Source: Hedera helix (lineage: Eukaryota; Streptophyta; Magnoliopsida; Apiales; Araliaceae). From it: a stretch of DNA of 64,000 bases. Positions 46,114-58,333 of the stretch are shown here, piece by piece (the first letter of the stretch is position 1; each line of letters opens with the position of its first letter). The notes under the pieces were generated by a model. That model was given only the letters and a program-made list of their open reading frames with translations. It searched no databases and had not been told where the DNA came from. A program made the translations under genes and the position numbers. Location of the stretch: positions 5,255,501-5,319,500 of the forward strand of contig OX359265.1 of assembly GCA_947179155.2 (NCBI GenBank). The letters run 5' to 3'.

Positions 46114-46550
46114 CTCATCCTTGAGTTCTCAGAAATCACAATTCGGCTCTGAATTCCCCACAAGATTATGTTGCTTCTCTTTGCATGATGAACCGTCTTT
46201 TTCTTCAATAAGAAAAGATACACACGTATAATTTCCACAATTTGATTAAAAGTAGCAGTTACATTACAATTTGATTAAAAATAGCAGTTACATTATATTA
46301 ACTATAAATTGCCAGCAATAATCGTACTATAATCCAGCAGAGATGGTACCAAAAAATTAAGGAGCAAAATCTTAAATTGAGCCCAAAATAATAAAATGTG
46401 CTACCTTCAGAAAGTAGCAGAGTCCCTAGCCGTTTTCGATTTTGATGAAACACAGCTTCCTGATAATAACAAAAGGAAATGTTAACAAAACACAGTATTA
46501 AATCACACTATGGAATGGCGGTCGTCTCTGATACCGAACAGACAACCCAT
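46114..46550 (-). pseudogene. JASON-like protein, first three exons only, with in-frame stop
   Basis: Exons are 46,550-46,509, 46,459-46,405 and 46,202-46,114, with GT..AG introns and matching phases. The first encodes MGCLFGIRDDRHSI, the second ends LGTLLLSE, and the third continues EKDGSSC and ends ELKDE before GT. The MGC start, the LLLSEE-like stretch and the ELKDE exon end fit the plant JASON family, known from control of meiotic spindle/organelle arrangement. A TGA replaces a codon just before ELKDE, and the next exon is absent: to the left lies the duplicated block. It is therefore a 5' gene fragment. Family assignment rests on short motifs. Confidence 0.55.
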
Positions 46551-46599
46551 TGTCGATCGGTGCAGAATTACTAAGAATTCAGGTGAGAGCATATCATCT

Positions 46600-47200
46600 G
46601 TGGCTGATTATTTGAATTTTACCAACCCAAAACCCTTCTAAGCATTTATTACTAAAATTTTAACGAGAGATATTGTCTGTTTGGCTTCATCTAAATAAGA
46701 AAATAATGGGGGAAATATCGGCTTCCAGTTCGATGAGTAAAATGGAAAAGTAAATATTGTGCCCGTCAATGCAAAACAAATCTCTTGCTATTTGAAAAGA
46801 AAAAAAAAAGATATTTAACCTTTTATGACAAGTGATATTGACTGTCCCAATGACATAAAATTTAATACATTTTGAATTAAAAATTTGTCATTTGCTCAGA
46901 TTTGAACTAAAGATCTCCACCTGATAAATATATAACCATATTACCACCAAAATAAAAAAGATTGTTTGGTTAAATTTGAATCCAAATATATATTATTCAA
47001 AAATGAACCATTCAACTCAAAAAATAAATATAAAATTCAAATCTAATATTATTATTTTTATAAAGATTGAGGGCAATTAAGATAATACGAATTGTTCTTT
47101 CAATATAATATTTATATATTGTCACAAATACTTTAGGTATTTAATTATGAAACTTGAAGAGAATAATTTTATTTGCTATTAAAAAATATTATTTTTTTTA
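46600..47200. other. Intergenic sequence
   Basis: AT-rich. It may include the old promoter of the JASON-like fragment. No elements recognised. Confidence 0.5.
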
Positions 47201-48228
47201 AGGGTAAATTTCATATGACCACTTGGGTTTGGTCAAATTTTCACTTAACCACCTATATTCTAGAAACCTACATTTAAACGCCTGACTTTTTGAGCTGAAG
47301 TGAAAAAGTGTTTTCCTTGTTAACTCCGTTACTTTAACTGATTAAAGATATTTTTGCCCTTCATATATATATATTGAAAATGAGAGAAATGAGCGACTCA
47401 ATAGAGTGCTAGATCTAGGGCTTGCAAGAGAGAGAAAAAAATTGTTTGTTTCTTCTTCTCAGCTTCAAATCTGAGTGGATTAGTAGGTGATTAACTTGGT
47501 TTATTGTAGAAATTGCTTCTTCAAACTTTTAATTTGTTGTAGATTGAGGTAACTAAAAGATTTTTGTTCGAAATTTTGCTAAGTGTATGTTATATTATCT
47601 GTCCGATTTGCCTTTTGGTATGTGTATGTTGGCACACAGTGTTTAGGACCACTTGTGTAGTATGTTGTTTACTTTTTGTTGTCTGATGAATTTAATCTGT
47701 ACAATAACATGAAAAATAGTGAAATTTTGGCAAGTGTATGTAATATATTAGCTTTTTGTTGTCTGATGCGAAGAAGTGTATGCATGCACATTTTTTTCCC
47801 TATTTATTTAGTATTTTTGGGAATTTGTTGTCTGGTGGTTTTATTATGTACAATAATGTGGTTGTGTTTGGTCCCTACATGTTATATGAGTAATTTAAAG
47901 TACCATTTGGTAAAACATATGCCCTTACTTGTTTGGTCAACTGGTCTACTATATGTATATAATTTAGATTCCTTTAATACTGTTAATGCCCCCTGTCTCC
48001 CACTTATTTTGGTCCCCTACAATCTGATTTTTTATATCATGTGTTGTTTCTTATTCGAACATTTCTCCCTTATCTATTTAATGCAGAATGTATGTGAGAG
48101 TATTGTTTTATTATAGTGGGACTTTTGTTGAAGATTTAATACTTAAATATGTTGGGGGTATTGTTGAAATAATAGAAAATATTGGGTTAGATTATATATC
48201 TTTGTTGAGTCTAAATGAATTTCACTTT

Positions 48229-48620
48229 TAGTTAAATCCAGCCCCACATGTGAATCTTTATTTTCTTGCACCTGGTTATGAAGTTTAGGAGGGTGGGGCT
48301 ATACTTCTCAATGATGAAGAAAATGTAACTAAGATGGTAGATTTACTAGTTAGTGAAGAGAGTGAAAAGGTTTCTATATATGCAGTACAAATTGAGGGTC
48401 CCTATAAGTTGTTAGTATGGAAAAAGATGAGGAAAATGTTGTTGAAATTGATAAGCATACTAAAAATGAAAAAAGCAATCAAACAGAAAATGAAAATGAA
48501 ATAGGTAAGCAAACTGCTACTGATAAAGGAAAGCAAAGTGAAAATGATAAAAGTAAGCAAACTGCAAATGATAAAGGGAAGCGGACTGAAAAGGCTAAAA
48601 AAATACAAAACAGTCAATGA
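48229..48620 (+). pseudogene. MULE transposase N-terminal remnant
   Basis: Reads NPAPHVNLYFLAPGYEV, a stop, then EGGAILLNDEENVTKMVDLL and VSIYAVQIEGPYKLLV, the kind of N-terminal region found in MULE transposases. It then shifts frame into a Lys/Glu/Asn/Gln-rich repeat (K-Q-T/S-x-N-D-K-G units, ~48,417-48,617). No catalytic DDE region follows. The repeats could be linker sequence. Confidence 0.5.
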
Positions 48621-48852
48621 AGAGAAATAAAAATCAAGGTAGCAAAGATATTGGTGAAGAGGCAGACCATCCTCCTTGGATGGATGAGGATCTAGAGGGG
48701 CCTGTGGATGATGATATATTCGAATAAGGACCAAAAGAACAGATCATCAAAAGGTAAAAGATGTCTTTGTGGAAGATTAGTGGAGTGATAATAAGGGAGA
48801 AGGGAAAGAGACATTAAGGAAGAGGTTTGTACTATCTGATGATAAGAAAAAC

Positions 48853-49425
48853 TGTAATAACCAAGGAATTTGTAAAATTATATTAATGAAAATGAAGAAT
48901 TATTTTAAAATGATTGTGTGCACTTATGTGTGTATGTGTGATTATGTGATAGAAATTATATGAAGTTAATTAATTCAATGAACCTGAATTAAGTAAGAAG
49001 TTAAGATGAAGGAACAAATTATAAGATATATGTAACAAGCTTACGATATGAATTAACTAAGCTTGGTCAACGAGCCTTGTGTGACAAGATAAAAGTTTAA
49101 GATGAAATTATGTAATAAGTCACAAAGGAGGTGTAATTATGTTAATTAAATAATTAACTAATTAGTCATGTGTTGGTTTCCTTAATTTGATAAAGGAAAG
49201 TTATAGGAAATTCATAATTAGATAAATTATGTGTTAAGTCAATGATGAGAATTATGTAAGCCCAAGTATTGTGTATATAAGTCCTGAATGGAATTAAATT
49301 GGATTAGTCCAATATGAGTAGTAATATTAGGGCATTATTTGGCCCAATTTTGTAAGCAATATTATGACTTGTAGAGAATTGGCATTGGCCCAAGACTAGG
49401 ACCAAAAATTTAAGGGTTCTTTACA
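48853..49425 (+). repeat. Ty3-like LTR fragment inside the MULE
   Basis: Opens TGTAATAACCAAGG like the large Ty3 LTRs (compare TGTAATGACCACG at 5,975) and ends TTTACA after a few hundred bases. It includes a GTATATAAG TATA-like site (~49,271). No target duplication was found, so it is either truncated or a different LTR. Confidence 0.45.
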
Positions 49426-50531
49426 GGAATATACAATAATTAATAAATTATTACAATAATAGTGCATTAATAAAATAATTACAACAATAGTACAACACAA
49501 TAAATACGTCACGCTTAAATCAAGGAGAAAACTACGACAGTTGCAAACCAACAGAAACATTCAAAATTAACGCCAGAAAAGAAGAATCCATGGAAGATGC
49601 GAATAATAAATCCATAGAAGAAACAAAATCAGTAATAGAGAATAAGCCTATACCGAGAAAAAGCAAAATCAGTAACGGAGAAGAAAGAGTAATCGCTATG
49701 TGAAGAAAACCAGAGTAATCGCTAGGGGTTGTACGCAGTTATTTCATCCTAATTCCAAAATGAACAAGATATATACAGTTATATGTAATTTTTTAGTAAT
49801 ACCTGACTTATTTATCATTACTAACTACCTTCTTATAATTTTATATTATGAAGCAGTCCAAAAAAGATACACCTTCTAAAGGGGCAAAGAATTCTACAAA
49901 GGCACCAACTACATCTTCTTCACATGTACAAACATGTAACCTTTAGTCTTCACTTTATTTGTTTACTGTATCTTACTAACCATTCATCCTTCCTACATTT
50001 TTTCTTAACGAAGACATGCCTCCTGATTCACATAAACAAGATAAAGAAAGGATGAGGCATTTTAACAAAGACCTTGTGGGCAACTTTTATAAATTCTATA
50101 ACAAAAAAAAAATTAAAAATAAAGTTGAGTTAAAGAAGAAATAAGTTGATCTTCATACCTTTGTTGTGAATATGAGATATTAATACTCTTGATCAAGAGA
50201 TGTTAAGGTTGTGAATATGGTATGTCAATATTTGGTAGCAAGCATCTGCTAAGGATCTGAAATGGTGAAGAAAAGTAAGGAAATTGGACTTTTAAAGCCA
50301 ATGTACATTGTGGGGGTATTTTAGACTTTTTTTAGCCATATTTGACTGTTACAGTCTTCACTCACGCTCTATTGGCGAGTCTCATGTACGCACAGTTAAT
50401 TTGGATGAAAAAAATTATTTTTTCACTTCACCTCAAAGAGTTAGGCGTTTAAATGTAGATTTCTAGACTATAGGTGGTTAAGTGAAAATTTGACCAAGAG
50501 GTAGTCATCTAAAATTTATTCCTTTTTTGAA

Positions 50532-51700
50532 ATATGATTTATTGATTAAGGCAAGCAGCTATGAACCAAGACTTGGACTTATTGATTATAAAAAGTGAAC
50601 ATTGAAACACCATAGTTCTTTTATATTGCTAATTTTTTATTTACAATATAAGACAAAGATAAAAAAAAATTAATTAATCAAACATTGATCCACATGATTA
50701 ATATAGTGACCAGTGAGTTAATTAGAATACCCGGTTACATCTAATCATTCATTTTCAAATTAATCGATATCGTTTGAATCATTTGAGAAATTAGCTTATA
50801 AATAACTTTAATATTTGATCTTAAAATTATTTTACTATGCATTCTTATATTTTGATTGTCTTTTTTTACTACTAACTAAGATAGTTGTATAAAAATTTGT
50901 TATTGGGGAATCAAATATTAGAATTTATAAAACCATTATTAATCAAAAGAACGGTGAAACTAAAAACATTTTCAAAAGCTCTCATCAACCTGTTGAATTA
51001 TGAATTTAACATATCAAGTACTATTCTTCAAAGTTAATTAATATAGAATAAAATGAAGGAAAATTATTATTTTAAAAACAAAGAATCATTTCTTTTATAG
51101 TTACTTAATTATGTTTTAATATTACTGGAATAATACATATAACAACGTACTTTATTATAGCAAACAAATAATTAAAGTTAAAGAAATAAATTATGTTATT
51201 TTAACTGTCCTACTCAATCTTTATTTATAGGGAACAAAAACTAGAAATTTCCTATATATGAAAGGATGAATTTGAACATAAGTTAAACATTTTGATTCCA
51301 AATTAGTCAATCATCTCTACTAAACATTCCTATTACTCAAATAGTCCATAAATAGATAATCATCTTTAGTCTAATTATTTGAGCTTTAACACTTGGATAT
51401 TTCAATTCAGAGCATTATATCATCGATCCTATCACTAATATATATAAGACCATATACACACATTATTTTCTGTAATTCATCCAATCTAGTTCATGAAGAA
51501 AAAATCTTTGAATCTTGAATGTTACGTACTTTGATTGAAAAAGCGCGAGTACCTAACGTATTAATACGTTTTTAAAATTGTCTGTCTATATTATTGTGCA
51601 TGCTCTCATATTGCAGATTTTAGATTACATATTCTGCATATTTGGTGGAGTACATATTATTATTATTATTACAAATTATATTTTGTCATTGAAATCATCA
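50532..51700. other. Intergenic AT-rich sequence
   Basis: Nothing recognisable over ~1.2 kb. Confidence 0.55.
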
Positions 51701-51715
51701 CATCATATATATATA

Positions 51716-53866
51716 GGGGATTGATCCATTAACAACGTTATAAGAAATTATTTATCCTTACAATAGATATCACTGTCTAGGCTGTGATCTGACGATTTGA
51801 ATTATTCTTATCCGAAGTTTAGTTTCTAGGAATTCGCAGTTTAATACTGTGAACGATGTTAAATATTCAAAATAAATGTCTAGAATAACCCTAGCAATTA
51901 TTTAATACAATCACCATCCGCAGTATTAAACTACAGACAAGATAACTAAAAAAAATTACCGTACGCAGTATTAAACTGCGGATGATGAATAGGTCATACT
52001 CGGCAAATGACATCGTGTAGAAATTTTACTGTCTGCAGTATTAAACAACGGACGGGGTGATTAAAAAAATTTATCGTCCGTAGTATTAAACTGTGGACAG
52101 TGAATACTAGGCCATACTCAATAAGTGATGTCATTTTGAAATTTTATCGTCCATAGTATTAAACTTTGGACGAGGAGTAAACTAAAATTTTTTACCGTCC
52201 GCAGTATTAAACTGCAGACGAAGTCTACTCAAGGAGGATGTAAGAGATTTGGTCCACAGTTCAATATTGCGGACAGTAAATTTTTTTAATTATCCAAATC
52301 GGTACTGTCAAAACAATGAACAATAAGCAATATCTACCCTGCTCGTTACTGTCAAAATAATGAACAATAAGTAATAAACAATAATCAATGACTGGAATGA
52401 AGAACATGGACATAGATAACATTCATGGAGAATAAATATTTCTTCTTTCTAAGAGTTTTGAATATTGGAGAAAAGTAAACAAACATTCATCTTATTTATA
52501 GTGGATTGGATTACTCAGATTCAAAGAGTCGGGACAATTTTCTCGCCATTAATGAGGAAACGATTGCTACCCCAACGTAATCGCTTGAAATTCCCCAAGT
52601 TGATTGCAACAACAACAAAAAAAATCAAAGCCCAGCGTCCGTGGTATTAAATTGCAGACGAATGGGAACCATAGGTCAGCTAATAAACGACGACATTTGG
52701 ACGTTGTTGTTTGATTTCCCTGTCTGCAGTATTAAACTGTAAACGAATGGGAGCCATAGGCTAACCCCTAAACGACGTCATTTGGACGCTATCGTTTGAT
52801 TTTCTCATCTGTAGTATTAAATTGTGGACGAAGGAGAGACATAGGCCAATCCCTAAACGATGTTGTTTTAGATGTTGTCGTTTAAGTTCTTCATCCGCAG
52901 TATTAAACTACACACGACGGATTACTAAGGCTAAAAAAAAAAAAAAATCTCCTGCGTATTCTCGTTGTAAATTCATGTTATCTGGGATGAATGAAAAACA
53001 TGTAAGACTAGACAAATTGAATGATATATACCAATTGTTTAGTCATGTTTTTTTCTCATTTGCCCATATTACATGAATCAGTAAGAATAAGAATACACAA
53101 AAGGAAAAAGAAAATTTAATAGCCTTAAGTCGAACAACCCAGATCGCTACTGTGAAAATGAGATGAGATATAAAATGATTGATATGAATAATAACGATCG
53201 TAGATTTATAATTAAGGCTATAAATTTTTTGTTTCTCCTCCATATCCTCGTTGCAGATTCATTTTATATGCAAGAAGAAATAGAAAATTTAATAGCCATA
53301 ATTATAAATACCAAAATCGTTATTGTGAAAATGAGATAAGATCCAAAATAATTGCTATGAACAACGACGATTTCAGTTTTAATTTATAATTAAGGCCATA
53401 ATTTTTTATTTCTCATGCATATCTCGTTGCAGATTCATGTTATACGCGAGAAGAAATAGAAAATTTAATAGCCATAATCATAATTACCCAAATCGCTACT
53501 GTGAAAATAAGTTGACATCCAAAATGTTTGCTATGAACAATGATGAACTCTGTTTTATAATTAAACTAAAATCGTAGTTTAATACACAGACGATGAAATT
53601 TTTTAGTTCCTTCGTCCGCAGTATAATACTGCGGACGGGACTTACATAATATTCACCGTCCGCAGTTTAATACTAAGGACGGTGAGTGTATTAAATGATT
53701 GCTAGGGTTATTTTGGACATTTAACACCGTCCGCAGTATTAAACTGCGGATTCCTGAAAACTAAATTTTGGACGAGGGTCATTTAAACCGTCAGATCTTG
53801 GTCTAGACGACTGAAATCTATTTTAAGGATAGATATTTTTTGACAACGTTGTCAATAAATCAATCC
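51716..53866. mobile_element. (TA)n-embedded TIR element 1, packed with CCGCAGT..ACTGCGG hairpins
   Basis: Both ends abut (TA)n. The left end is GGGGATTGATCCATTAACAA and the right end, on the minus strand, GGATTGATTTATTGACAACG. The inverted repeats stay alignable for ~140 bp. About 16 copies of a palindrome related to CGTCCGCAGT-ATTAA-ACTGCGGACG occur (for example 51,960, 52,195, 53,615, 53,725). Inside, an ~85-bp unit repeats at 52,636, 52,721, 52,806 and 52,892, and a ~177-bp unit repeats three times from ~53,074. No transposase ORF is visible. Class II, non-autonomous, superfamily unclear; Mutator-like is possible. Confidence 0.8.
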
Positions 53867-54173
53867 ATATATATATATATATATTTATAAAATACTTCAC
53901 ATGTACACACGAACACATATCAGATATTCTAATTCTTTCGGAGGTTGGATCAAAATCTTTGCATCAATTGTCCATTATTTAATTTGGTCTTTTTGGATCA
54001 AAATCTTTTCATCAAAATTTGTTATGGGTGAAGTATTAATTACTATATTAATTGTCGGATATTGAAGAACAATTGGATGAACAAACATAATAAAATTAAT
54101 TCCACAAAGAAATCAGTCTCAATCTCAACCATAATTCACTAATAAACATTAAAAAGAACAATCTATAAATCTA

Positions 54174-54956
54174 CTAAAGAAAAACTTCGTCTTTAAAACT
54201 GCAAATTTCGTCGATGATTTGATATAAGAGGGATGGCTTTTCATGTCCAACTGAATTTTGTGCATCTTCTTGTACAATTAGGTCACGTATGCACTGTGGA
54301 TCTTGCACAATTTGGTCACATATGCACCTAAACAGCCAAGATAAATGCCAGGATACCTTTCGGCATCTGAAAGCAAAAAGGAAGCGTTGTAACACCAACT
54401 CCATTGTTATGTATTTCGGCGACTTGAAACAACAGATCGGACATGAGCTTGCATTAGTCGTGTTGCTGCAGAGCCATAAAATTATATAATCAGCATCAAA
54501 TTGATGGCCACAAGGAAGTATATACACCTCTTTAGGTACAGAAATCGCGGAGCTATGATCATGTTGATAAAGTTGAGCCGAGAAACTTTGAAGCTCTTGC
54601 ATGGCTTGAACAAGTAAAGGCTTTACATGTAGTAGTACTGTATCTGGATGATTCTCAAGTAGATAAATTACGCAACTAAACAGCCAAACTATGTGTCGCA
54701 CTACTGGTCTGGAATCATAATCATGAAGTCCCAACACCGCAATGAGGCGTTGTAAAGTGCATTTGAATGGAAACTCCTCATCGAATTTGTAGCGGCATAG
54801 CGGACAGGTATTGGAGCGTAGCATCCATTTAATTAGACATTGTCCATGAAATTCATGGTGACAGGGGAGTCGAACTATATCCCAGTTTGTAGTTGAGTCC
54901 GTTGATATCTCATTAGTACAGATTGAACAAATACTGGTGTTTGGAGTAGACATCAT
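54174..54956 (-). CDS. RING-H2 protein with a second, degenerate RING; intronless
   Basis: An open frame of 260 residues. The N-terminal RING-H2 is complete: C10-C13, C32-H34, H37-C40, C51-C54 (C-x2-C-x18-C-x-H-x2-H-x2-C-x10-C-x2-C), with the usual Trp at 44, so E2 binding and ubiquitin-ligase activity are plausible. The middle (~85-130) is hydrophobic and helical. A second RING-like half, LPCGHQFD..CPIC, at ~150-185 lacks the first Cys pair and probably cannot fold as a full RING. No membrane segment or signal peptide is obvious. The two Met codons at the start are preceded by a (TA)n stretch (55,015-55,032) that may act as TATA. A lineage-specific or retrocopy origin would explain the lack of introns. 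Neighbours are transposons. Confidence 0.8.
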   Translation of the reverse strand: MMSTPNTSICSICTNEISTDSTTNWDIVRLPCHHEFHGQCLIKWMLRSNTCPLCRYKFDEEFPFKCTLQRLIAVLGLHDYDSRPVVRHIVWLFSCVIYLLENHPDTVLLHVKPLLVQAMQELQSFSAQLYQHDHSSAISVPKEVYILPCGHQFDADYIILWLCSNTTNASSCPICCFKSPKYITMELVLQRFLFAFRCRKVSWHLSWLFRCICDQIVQDPQCIRDLIVQEDAQNSVGHEKPSLLYQIIDEICSFKDEVFL

Positions 54957-55032
54957 GTATCAAACTCTCCGCTCGATCGGATCCACAATTTAATTTTAAC
55001 CACTATACCCTATCATATATATATATATATAT

Positions 55033-56280
55033 TCACCAAATACTTTCCGTATGATATTAGGAGTTCTTGAGAATCAAGCTATTAATTAATATTAGTATTA
55101 ATATAATACAAAATCTATATAGGATTGGATTCATATATGCAAGTAATAATAATAACAAAATATATGCAAATAATTAATATCCAGTCAAACCTTGGATTGG
55201 TATAATACAAATATAGATAGGATTAATATAATACAAATTCGAGATAGGATTTTACTGCCGACCCAGTCAAATCAGGCAACACCAGATTTCGTTTCCAGAG
55301 AAACAAGCTTCACAACAAAGCAATGAAGGGCTTTTTCTTTTCGATCATTATCAATAACCATGCTCTTAGGTAACTATCACTAATAGTTATAATCTCTTGC
55401 TCTAAATTATAAGATCATTATCAATTTTTATAAGTTTATTTGAAATATTTTAAAATTTAAAATTTAAAATTTATATAATTTAATAATAATTGTAAAACAA
55501 TAAATCTTTTTAAATAATTTACAATATTTATCATAATATTGACTACAATTAAATACATTTATGCTAGTTTTGAGTTATCTCTTACCATAAAGGGAGAGAA
55601 AGAACTTTAAACGTTTCATTCTTAAAATTACGTCACTGTTATTTATCCTTATATTTTAATTTCTTATCTCTATTTTTACTCTCCCATTAATTATCTTATA
55701 ACCGATTCTTCTTTAATTATCATTTTTATTTTTTTTCCACACGTAGTTTTGCATTTCATACAACTAGCAAATGTCTATTTGGCTTTAAAGTTGATTAAAA
55801 AATCAATAATAATATTATATTTTAACACGAAGAAGTATAATAATGGGGATAAACAACAAAAGGAGTCCTATTAAATAATGATCTTATTGTTAAATTCCTC
55901 TTCTAATCAAATAAATATTTTCTCCCTTCCACAAAATTAGTCTTATTTGTCAAAAATTATAAATAGTAAGAATATAGTACTTTTGTTCGTTGTTTAGAAA
56001 TAGTGGCATGCCAATAAAATTATTATGGCAAACAGAAGGATATTGTAAAATTTTCTACTATTATCTAGAAAAAAGTGGAACAAAAAATTGCAAATAGGGC
56101 TCCTTTTGTGTAATGATTTTTCCTGCCTATGAACATGTTCAAATCTTCTTCCCAATAAAAATAATTAAATTTTATGCTTTAGTTTTATACTTTATTAATC
56201 AGGCTTTAGTTTTCATATATGCTTTTGACACAGAACAAGCACATAAAGTGTAGATATAATCACAACGTATGTATGTATGT
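55033..56280. other. Intergenic AT-rich sequence
   Basis: No gene or element ends recognised. Confidence 0.55.
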
Positions 56281-56301
56281 ATATATATATATATATATAT
56301 A

Positions 56302-57369
56302 GGGGAATGATCCATAGCAAGTATTTGGTATGAACACTATTTCAGTAAATGCATCTTCAACCGTTGAAATAATAATGTTAAAGGATGAGATGGATTTCCA
56401 CCCGGCATCTTAGTTAGCGTGTAGAGTGAATTTTTTTTTTTTTTTTTTTTAAACTAAGTTTAACAAAAACAAAAAAAAAAATTGAAATCCTCCACCCAAC
56501 ATCTTAGCTAGCTGGTGGAGTGAAAATTTTTTGTTTTTATTTTTATTTTAAACTAAATTTAACAACAAAAAAAAAAATAGAAATCCTCCACACGGCATCT
56601 CAGCTAGCGGGTGGAGTGAAATTTTTTTTTTTTTTTTTTAAAACTAAGTTTAACAAAACAAAAAACAAAATTTGAAATCTTCCACCCGGCATCTTAGCTA
56701 GCGGGTGGAGTGAAAAAAAATTATTTTTTTTTTAAAACAAAGTTTCACAAAAAAAAAAAAAAATTTGAAATCCTCCACCCAACATCTTAGTTAGCGGGTG
56801 GAGTGAAAATTTTTTGTTTTTTTTTTTTAAAACTTAGTTTAAAAAAAATCACTCCACCCGCTAGCTAAGATACCGGGTGGAGTATTTCAAAAAAAAATTT
56901 TTTTGTTAAACTTAGTTTAAAAAACAAAAAAATTTCACTCCACCTGCTAGCTAAGATACCGGGTGGAGGATTTCAATTTTTTTTTTTTTTTGTTAAATTT
57001 AGTTTTAAAAAAACAAAAAAAAATTCACTTCACCCGCTACCTAAGATGCCGGGTGGATTTCAATTTATTTTTTTTTGTTAAACATAGTTTTAAAAAAACA
57101 AAAAAAAATCACTCCACCCTCTAGCTAAGATGTTGGGTGGAGGATTTCAATTTTTTTTTATTTTTTTGTTAAACTTAGTTTAAAATTAAAAAAAAAAAAT
57201 ATTCACTCCACCCGCTAGCTAAGATGTCGGGTGGAGTATTTCAAAAAAAAAAATTCTTTTGTTAAACTTAGTTTTAAAAAAAAAAAAAAAAAATTCACTC
57301 CACCCGCTAGCTAAAATGCCGGGTGGAGGATTTCAATTTTTTTTTTTTTTTTTTTTGTTAAACTTAGTT

Positions 57370-57442
<73 letters not shown>

Positions 57443-57707
57443 TTTTCACTTCACCCGCTAGCTAAGATGCCGGGTGGAGGATTTCAATTTTTTTTTTTTT
57501 TTTTTGTTAAACTTAGTTTAAAAAAAAAATCACTCCACCCGCTAACTAAGATGTCGGGTGGAGTATGAATTTTTTTATTTTTTGTCCTACCCATTATCTT
57601 AGATAACTGGTGGAAATCCATCTCATCCTTTAACATTATTATTTCAACAGTTGAAGATGCATTTGTTGGAATAATGTCCATAACACACGCTTGCTATGGA
57701 TCATTCC

Positions 57708-57709
<2 letters not shown>
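56302..57709. mobile_element. (TA)n-embedded TIR element 2, giant foldback of CCACCCG units
   Basis: The ends are GGGGAATGATCCATAGCAAG on both strands, and the inverted repeats run ~100 bp with few changes. It is flanked by (TA)n on both sides. The inside is five forward units (near 56,395-56,845) and about nine reverse units (56,850-57,600). Each has a CTCCACCCG..CGGGTGGAG palindrome, an A/T homopolymer and AACTTAGTTTAA. The whole element can thus fold on itself. A pure (TA)n (57,381-57,440) lies in one unit. No ORF of substance. Confidence 0.85.
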
Positions 57710-57766
<57 letters not shown>

Positions 57767-57767
57767 G

Positions 57768-57800
57768 AGTGAGAGAGAGAGAGAGAGAGTGTGTGTGTAA
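57768..57800. repeat. (GA)n/(GT)n microsatellite
   Basis: GAGAGA tract followed by GTGTGTGT, directly after the (TA)n next to element 2. Confidence 0.9.
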
Positions 57801-57935
57801 ATAGAGGTAAGACTTGAGGAAGTCCATTTTTTGAGAGTAATCTCTCTTCTTCGAGACTATCCATTACCAAAGATACAGATACCACTCCCATGATGAAACA
57901 GAAGCAAAAAGATTGGACTCATGTAAAATTCTAAT

Positions 57936-58122
57936 GCTATGTTTGGATTGAAGGATTGAAGATGGAAATGGAATGACTTATCTTATGGAATAAAAAAATT
58001 ATGTTTGATTGTTCCATTATAATAGAATGAATCATTCTCATTCATCCTAAATTTATGAATTTTATTCCTTGAGGAAGCATATAGAATGATTTATTCCAAC
58101 TGGAATAGATCCAAACGTAACA
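57936..58122. mobile_element. Small MITE with TATGTTTGGAT-like ends
   Basis: Left TATGTTTGGAT and right ATCCAAACGTAACA are imperfect inverted repeats around ~185 bp containing GGAATGA/TCATTCC inverted motifs. Superfamily not resolved. Confidence 0.6.
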
Positions 58123-58333
58123 TAATCCTCCATTTCAATTCCGTTCGAAGAATCACTGAGATAACCATTTTACATCACGTGAGCATCAATCAAAAAATCC
58201 TCAGAATTTCAACAAATATTGGAACCCTAGTTTTCCCTATTCCACCACTCTTAGACCTCACCCTCTTTGTACAATGCCTCATATAGTGACTATTTTTAAC
58301 GTTAGTTTTGAACATGTGCACATCACAGGACAC

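Larger units (their letters stand above)
47202..50522. mobile_element. Mutator-like element (MULE) with ~110-bp terminal inverted repeats
   Basis: The left end begins GGGTAAATTTCATATGACCA and the right end, on the minus strand, GGAATAAATTTTAGATGACT. The repeats stay alignable for ~110 bp (GGTCAAATTTTCACTTAACC, CATTTAAACGCC). Target copies TTTTTTTAA (47,193-47,201) and TTTTTTGAA (50,523-50,531) agree at 8 of 9, the Mutator length. It carries a broken transposase N-terminus and an LTR fragment. Confidence 0.85.

Noticed and set aside
47676..48116. 146-codon hydrophobic ORF in the MULE
   Set aside because: Cys/Leu/Phe-rich composition from T-rich DNA, with no motif and no similarity to a transposase region I know.
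48402..48734. Minus-strand ORF rich in Phe, Ser and Leu
   Set aside because: It is the antisense shadow of the Lys/Glu-rich MULE remnant.
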